Assembly: GCF_003095655.1 (NCBI RefSeq)
Contig: NZ_CP029151.1
Location: forward strand, 3,347,001-3,411,000
DNA: 64,000 nucleotides
Reading direction: 5' to 3'
Source of the DNA: Dokdonia sp. Dokd-P16
Lineage (GTDB): Bacteria > Bacteroidota > Bacteroidia > Flavobacteriales > Flavobacteriaceae
This document shows positions 60,783 to 64,000 of the stretch, piece by piece (positions within the stretch are counted from its first letter, which is position 1; the number at the start of each line of letters is the position of its first letter). Made by a program: the position numbers and the translations under genes. Under the pieces are notes generated by a model. That model had not been told where the DNA came from. It saw only the letters and a list, made by a program, of their open reading frames with translations, and ran no database searches.

Positions 60783-61097
60783 CTAAAAATCTTTACAATC
60801 TTCCTCTCCCCAAGTATCAAGACTTCTTAAAATAGCTTCTAGAGAAGCTCCTCTTTCTGTAAGACTATATTCTACTCTAGGTGGTACTACTGGAAAGACC
60901 TTCCTAACAACGAGCCCATCTTTTTCTAATTCGCGCACGGTTTGTGTAAACATTTTATTGGAAATCCCTGGCACTTTCTTCTGTAATACTCCAGAACGTA
61001 ATGCACCTTCTATTAAATGAAATAAAACCAGTGGTTTCCATTTGGTACCTATTAAATTCATAGTATAATTAAGCGGACAGGCAATTTTATTACTCAT
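60783..61097 (-). CDS. HxlR-family transcriptional regulator
   Basis: 104-residue winged-helix MarR/HxlR-type regulator. Conserved Cys7 (ACPLNYTMNLIGTKWKPLVLF), and 'RSGVLQKKVPGISNKMFTQTVRELEKDGLVVRKVFPVVPPRVEYSLTERG' contains the recognition helix and wing. HxlR proteins often sense electrophiles, aldehydes or quinones via this Cys. Divergently transcribed from a VOC-family gene 118 bp away, which it probably controls. Confidence 0.93.
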   Translation of the reverse strand: MSNKIACPLNYTMNLIGTKWKPLVLFHLIEGALRSGVLQKKVPGISNKMFTQTVRELEKDGLVVRKVFPVVPPRVEYSLTERGASLEAILRSLDTWGEEDCKDF

Positions 61098-61169
61098 TTA
61101 TTAAATTTTAAATATCTTAAAATCAATATTTTACTCTTTTAGTTATGTATATAACGTTTTGGTGAGTTA

Positions 61170-61200
61170 TTGACATTAGGATCAATATAGTCTAATTTTG
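61170..61200 (+). promoter_or_regulatory. Promoter of the VOC gene (TTG-N20-TAATTTTG)
   Basis: TTG at 61170-61172, 20-bp spacer, perfect -7 at 61193-61200. It overlaps the in-frame TTG at 61198, so the ATG at 61216 is the start. A near-palindrome GTTATGTATATAAC lies upstream (about 61142-61155). Confidence 0.7.
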
Positions 61201-61215
61201 AAAAAAATAAAATTT

Positions 61216-61728
61216 ATGAGCACTATAAAAAATTATCCAAAATCATTTTCTCACATTGGTTTATCTGTTCCAGATATCAAAAAAGCGGTTGAGTTTTACT
61301 CAGAGGTTATGGGATGGTATATTATTATGCCTCCATCTATCGTAAAAAAGGAAAAAGATACAGCTATAGGACAGATGTGTATTGACGTTTTTGGCGACGA
61401 CTGGGAAACTTTTGAAATTGCTCACCTATCTACTTCTAATGGTATAGGAGTAGAGTTATTTTCGTTCCCTCACGGTGTAAAAGAAGCTCCAGAATTTAAT
61501 CCTTTTAACACAGGACTTTTTCACTTTTGCGTTCAAGACCCAAATATTGAAGAACTCATTGAAAAAATTGTTTCTTATGGAGGAAAGCAAAGAATGCCTA
61601 TAAGAGAATACTATCCAAAAGATAAGCCTTATAAAATGTGCTACGTAGAAGATCCTTTTGGAATTGTATTTGAAATATACACTCACAGTTATGAGTTAAC
61701 ATATTCTTCTGGTGCTTACACAGAATAA
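61216..61728 (+). CDS. VOC-superfamily dioxygenase/glyoxalase-like protein
   Basis: 170 residues. Two VOC modules with candidate metal ligands His in SFSHIGLSVPD, His in 'GLFHFCVQDPN' and Glu in 'FGIVFEIYTHS'. Likely a lactoylglutathione-lyase-like or dioxygenase enzyme acting on small reactive metabolites, in line with control by the neighbouring HxlR regulator. The precise reaction is unknown. Confidence 0.88.
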   Translation: MSTIKNYPKSFSHIGLSVPDIKKAVEFYSEVMGWYIIMPPSIVKKEKDTAIGQMCIDVFGDDWETFEIAHLSTSNGIGVELFSFPHGVKEAPEFNPFNTGLFHFCVQDPNIEELIEKIVSYGGKQRMPIREYYPKDKPYKMCYVEDPFGIVFEIYTHSYELTYSSGAYTE

Positions 61729-61751
61729 AAACTCATATATAGTTTTAAAAC

Positions 61752-61783
61752 AAAAAGCTCCGCTGTTACCAGCGGAGCTTTTT
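61752..61783. terminator. Bidirectional terminator
   Basis: AAAAAGCTCCGCT / AGCGGAGCTTTTT stem between the convergent VOC and aconitase genes. Confidence 0.9.
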
Positions 61784-61804
61784 ATAGTTTAAAAAGATTA
61801 CTAC

Positions 61805-64000
61805 TTAAGCAGCGTTCTCCTTTTTTATTAAGTTAAGAGCACTTCCTTCACGATACCATGCTATCTGAGCATCATTGTACGTGTGGTTTACTTTAATAGT
61901 ATCCTTACTTCCGTCTGCGTGCACAAGCTCTACTGTAAGAGGCTTATCTGGTGCAAAACTTGCAATATCTATAAAGTTGAAAGTATCATCTTCTTGGATC
62001 AAGTCGTAATCAGACTCAACAGAGAAGGTAAGACCTAACATTCCTTGTTTCTTAAGGTTTGTCTCGTGTATACGTGCAAAAGATTTTACAATCACAGCAG
62101 CTACCCCTAAGTGGCGAGGCTCCATAGCAGCATGCTCACGTGAAGAACCTTCACCATAGTTATGATCTCCTACTACCACAGTTTTAATTCCCGCTTTCTT
62201 ATAAGCACGTGCAGTATCTGGTACTCCACCAAATTCTCCATCCATCTGGTTCTTAACAAAGTTTGTTTTCTTACCAAACGCATTTACAGCACCTATTAAA
62301 CAGTTGTTAGAAATGTTATCTAAGTGACCTCTATAACGTAACCATGGTCCAGCCATAGAAATGTGATCTGTAGTACATTTCCCAAAAGCTTTAATAAGCA
62401 ATTTCATTCCCTGCATCTCACTATCAAGAATAGGCTCAAAAGGAGTTAATAACTCAAGACGTTCTGAGTCTGCAGCTACTTTTACAATCACACCACTACC
62501 ATCTTCTACTGGAGCGAGGTAACCGTTATCCTTAACTTCAAATCCTTTTGGAGGAAGCTCCCATCCTGTAGGCTCGTCAAACATAACCTCTTGACCATCT
62601 TCATTAAGAAGCGTATCTGTTATAGGATTAAAATCTAGACGTCCAGATATTGCAATTGCCGCAGTAACTTCTGGTGAAGCTACAAAGGCGTGTGTATTAG
62701 GGTTACCATCTGCACGCTTTGCAAAGTTTCTATTGAATGAGTGTACAATACTGTTTTTAGGAGCATTTTTTGGATCACTATAACGTGCCCATTGCCCGAT
62801 ACATGGTCCACAAGCATTTGTAAAAATCTTAGCATCTAGTTTTTCAAAGATTCCTAAGATTCCATCACGCTCTGTAGTGTAGCGCACAAGTTCAGATCCT
62901 GGATTAATACCAAGTTCTGATTTCATTTTTATTCCTTTATCTAGTGCTTGTTGAGCAATAGATGAAGCTCTAGAAAGATCCTCATAAGAAGAGTTTGTAC
63001 AAGAACCTATAAGTCCCCACTCTACATTAAGAGGCCATTCATTTTTAGTAGCTTTCTCAGTCATATCCTTTCCTACAGTTGTAGAAAGATCTGGCGTAAA
63101 AGGTCCGTTAAGTAATGGCCCTAACTCAGAAAGGTCAATATCAATTACCTGATCAAAATACTGCTCAGGATTTGCATATACTTCTTTATCTGCTGTAAGG
63201 TATTCTCTTACATCATTTGCTGCGTCTGCAACATCTGCACGGTCTGTAGCACGTAAGTAACGCTCCATAGACTCATCATAACCAAAGGTAGAAGTTGTTG
63301 CTCCTATCTCTGCTCCCATGTTACAGATAGTTCCTTTACCAGTACAAGACATTGCCGTAGCTCCAGGGCCGAAATATTCTACAATTGCTCCAGTTCCTCC
63401 TTTTGCAGTAAGAATCTCAGCTACTTTAAGAATAACGTCTTTAGGCGCTGTCCATCCAGAAAGTTTTCCTGTAAGTCTAACTCCTATTAATTTAGGAAAT
63501 TTAAGTTCCCAAGCCATTCCAGCCATCACATCTACAGCATCTGCTCCACCTACACCTATCGCAACCATTCCTAGTCCGCCAGCGTTTACAGTGTGAGAGT
63601 CTGTACCTATCATCATTCCACCTGGGAAAGCATAGTTTTCAAGAACTACTTGGTGTATAATACCTGCTCCTGGCTTCCAGAAACCGATACCATATTTATT
63701 AGAAACAGATTCTAAGAAGTTAAAAACCTCACTAGATACATCGTTTGCGTTCTTAAGATCCTTTTCAGCACCTTCTTTTGCTTGAATCAGGTGATCACAG
63801 TGTACCGTAGTTGGCACTGCAACTTTATCTTTTCCAGCTTGCATAAATTGTAATAATGCCATCTGTGCAGTAGCATCTTGACAAGCGATACGATCTGGAG
63901 CAAAGTCTACATAATCCTTACCACGAGTAAACGCTTTAGAAGCTTTTCCCTCCCAGAGGTGAGAATATAAAATCTTTTCAGAAAGTGTCAAGGGCTTACC
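61805..64000 (-). CDS. acn: Aconitate hydratase (5' truncated by window)
   Basis: At least 731 codons; the frame stays open to the right edge, so the N-terminal ~25 residues are missing (aconitases of this type are about 755). TCA-cycle citrate to isocitrate isomerisation. 4Fe-4S Cys in [10 protein letters not shown] and ACGPCIGQW; '[30 protein letters not shown]' and the C-terminal swivel domain '[23 protein letters not shown]' are typical. It resembles the mitochondrial-type aconitase. Confidence 0.96.
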   Translation of the reverse strand, partial: GKPLTLSEKILYSHLWEGKASKAFTRGKDYVDFAPDRIACQDATAQMALLQFMQAGKDKVAVPTTVHCDHLIQAKEGAEKDLKNANDVSSEVFNFLESVSNKYGIGFWKPGAGIIHQVVLENYAFPGGMMIGTDSHTVNAGGLGMVAIGVGGADAVDVMAGMAWELKFPKLIGVRLTGKLSGWTAPKDVILKVAEILTAKGGTGAIVEYFGPGATAMSCTGKGTICNMGAEIGATTSTFGYDESMERYLRATDRADVADAANDVREYLTADKEVYANPEQYFDQVIDIDLSELGPLLNGPFTPDLSTTVGKDMTEKATKNEWPLNVEWGLIGSCTNSSYEDLSRASSIAQQALDKGIKMKSELGINPGSELVRYTTERDGILGIFEKLDAKIFTNACGPCIGQWARYSDPKNAPKNSIVHSFNRNFAKRADGNPNTHAFVASPEVTAAIAISGRLDFNPITDTLLNEDGQEVMFDEPTGWELPPKGFEVKDNGYLAPVEDGSGVIVKVAADSERLELLTPFEPILDSEMQGMKLLIKAFGKCTTDHISMAGPWLRYRGHLDNISNNCLIGAVNAFGKKTNFVKNQMDGEFGGVPDTARAYKKAGIKTVVVGDHNYGEGSSREHAAMEPRHLGVAAVIVKSFARIHETNLKKQGMLGLTFSVESDYDLIQEDDTFNFIDIASFAPDKPLTVELVHADGSKDTIKVNHTYNDAQIAWYREGSALNLIKKENAA

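Noticed and set aside
1-64000. tRNA, rRNA, phage or defence-island signatures
   Set aside because: None recognised by eye. Some tRNAs could be missed without a search, but no gap has cloverleaf-like content that I can support.

Overview
The window looks like chromosome of a marine member of the Flavobacteriaceae (Bacteroidota). It is AT-rich (about 37-39% GC by eye). Several promoters match the Bacteroidota form TTG-N18-20-TAnnTTTG. The gene content is typical of the family: DUF58, DUF72, DUF6146, DUF6787, DUF3810, OmpA with TSP3-like repeats, a TonB receptor with a carboxypeptidase-regulatory domain, and an M14 peptidase. The genus could be Dokdonia or a close relative, but that is only a guess. 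No rRNA, tRNA, CRISPR array, prophage or transposase was seen. The gene content is mostly ordinary; the regulatory and repeat sequences are the more interesting part.

Layout. 1-8.1 kb: end of a DUF58 gene, purB, a reverse DUF72-gluconokinase-gluconate permease operon, a short-type succinate-semialdehyde dehydrogenase, and an MscS / hibernation factor / Cys-less ArsC-like operon. 8.1-15.7 kb: nitroreductase, ompA with a clear promoter, small unknown genes, DUF2461, PfpI, a TruA-like enzyme, DUF1853 and a membrane LytTR regulator. 15.8-27.8 kb: S41 peptidase, hisF-hisIE split from the rest of the his genes, VOC protein, AI-2E-type permease, polyphosphate glucokinase-like kinase, M14 peptidase, then MFS permease / DJ-1 lipoprotein / HAD / ArsC / small secreted protein. 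27.9-35.5 kb: Usp-SulP pair, then ferredoxin divergent from acyl-CoA reductase-serC-serA, then DUF937. 35.7-40 kb: probable five-gene metal or cofactor uptake unit built around a TonB receptor. 40-45.5 kb: NAD(P)HX repair enzyme, then thrA-thrB behind a Thr/Ile-rich leader peptide. 45.5-51 kb: two amidohydrolases (three modules) and DUF3810. 51-51.8 kb: compound tandem repeat array. 51.9-64 kb: glutamate-synthase-like enzyme, an AT-rich LRR-like gene flanked by inverted repeats, a 1216-residue hybrid kinase, an HxlR/VOC divergent pair, and aconitase running off the end.

The most striking feature is a 14-bp palindrome, GCTTTCGCGAAAGC. It occurs 15 times exactly and about 9 more times with one or two mismatches, both between and inside genes. 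Inside genes it mostly reads Ala-Phe-Ala-Lys-Ala and seems to replace ordinary residues in register rather than insert. This suggests selection for a DNA signal, perhaps a chromosome-organising or uptake site. Other notable items are a putative thr-operon leader peptide, a possible second attenuator before an MFS gene, a perfect 19-bp inverted repeat just before the TonB receptor start, and the inverted-repeat-bounded LRR gene, which resembles a single-gene cassette.
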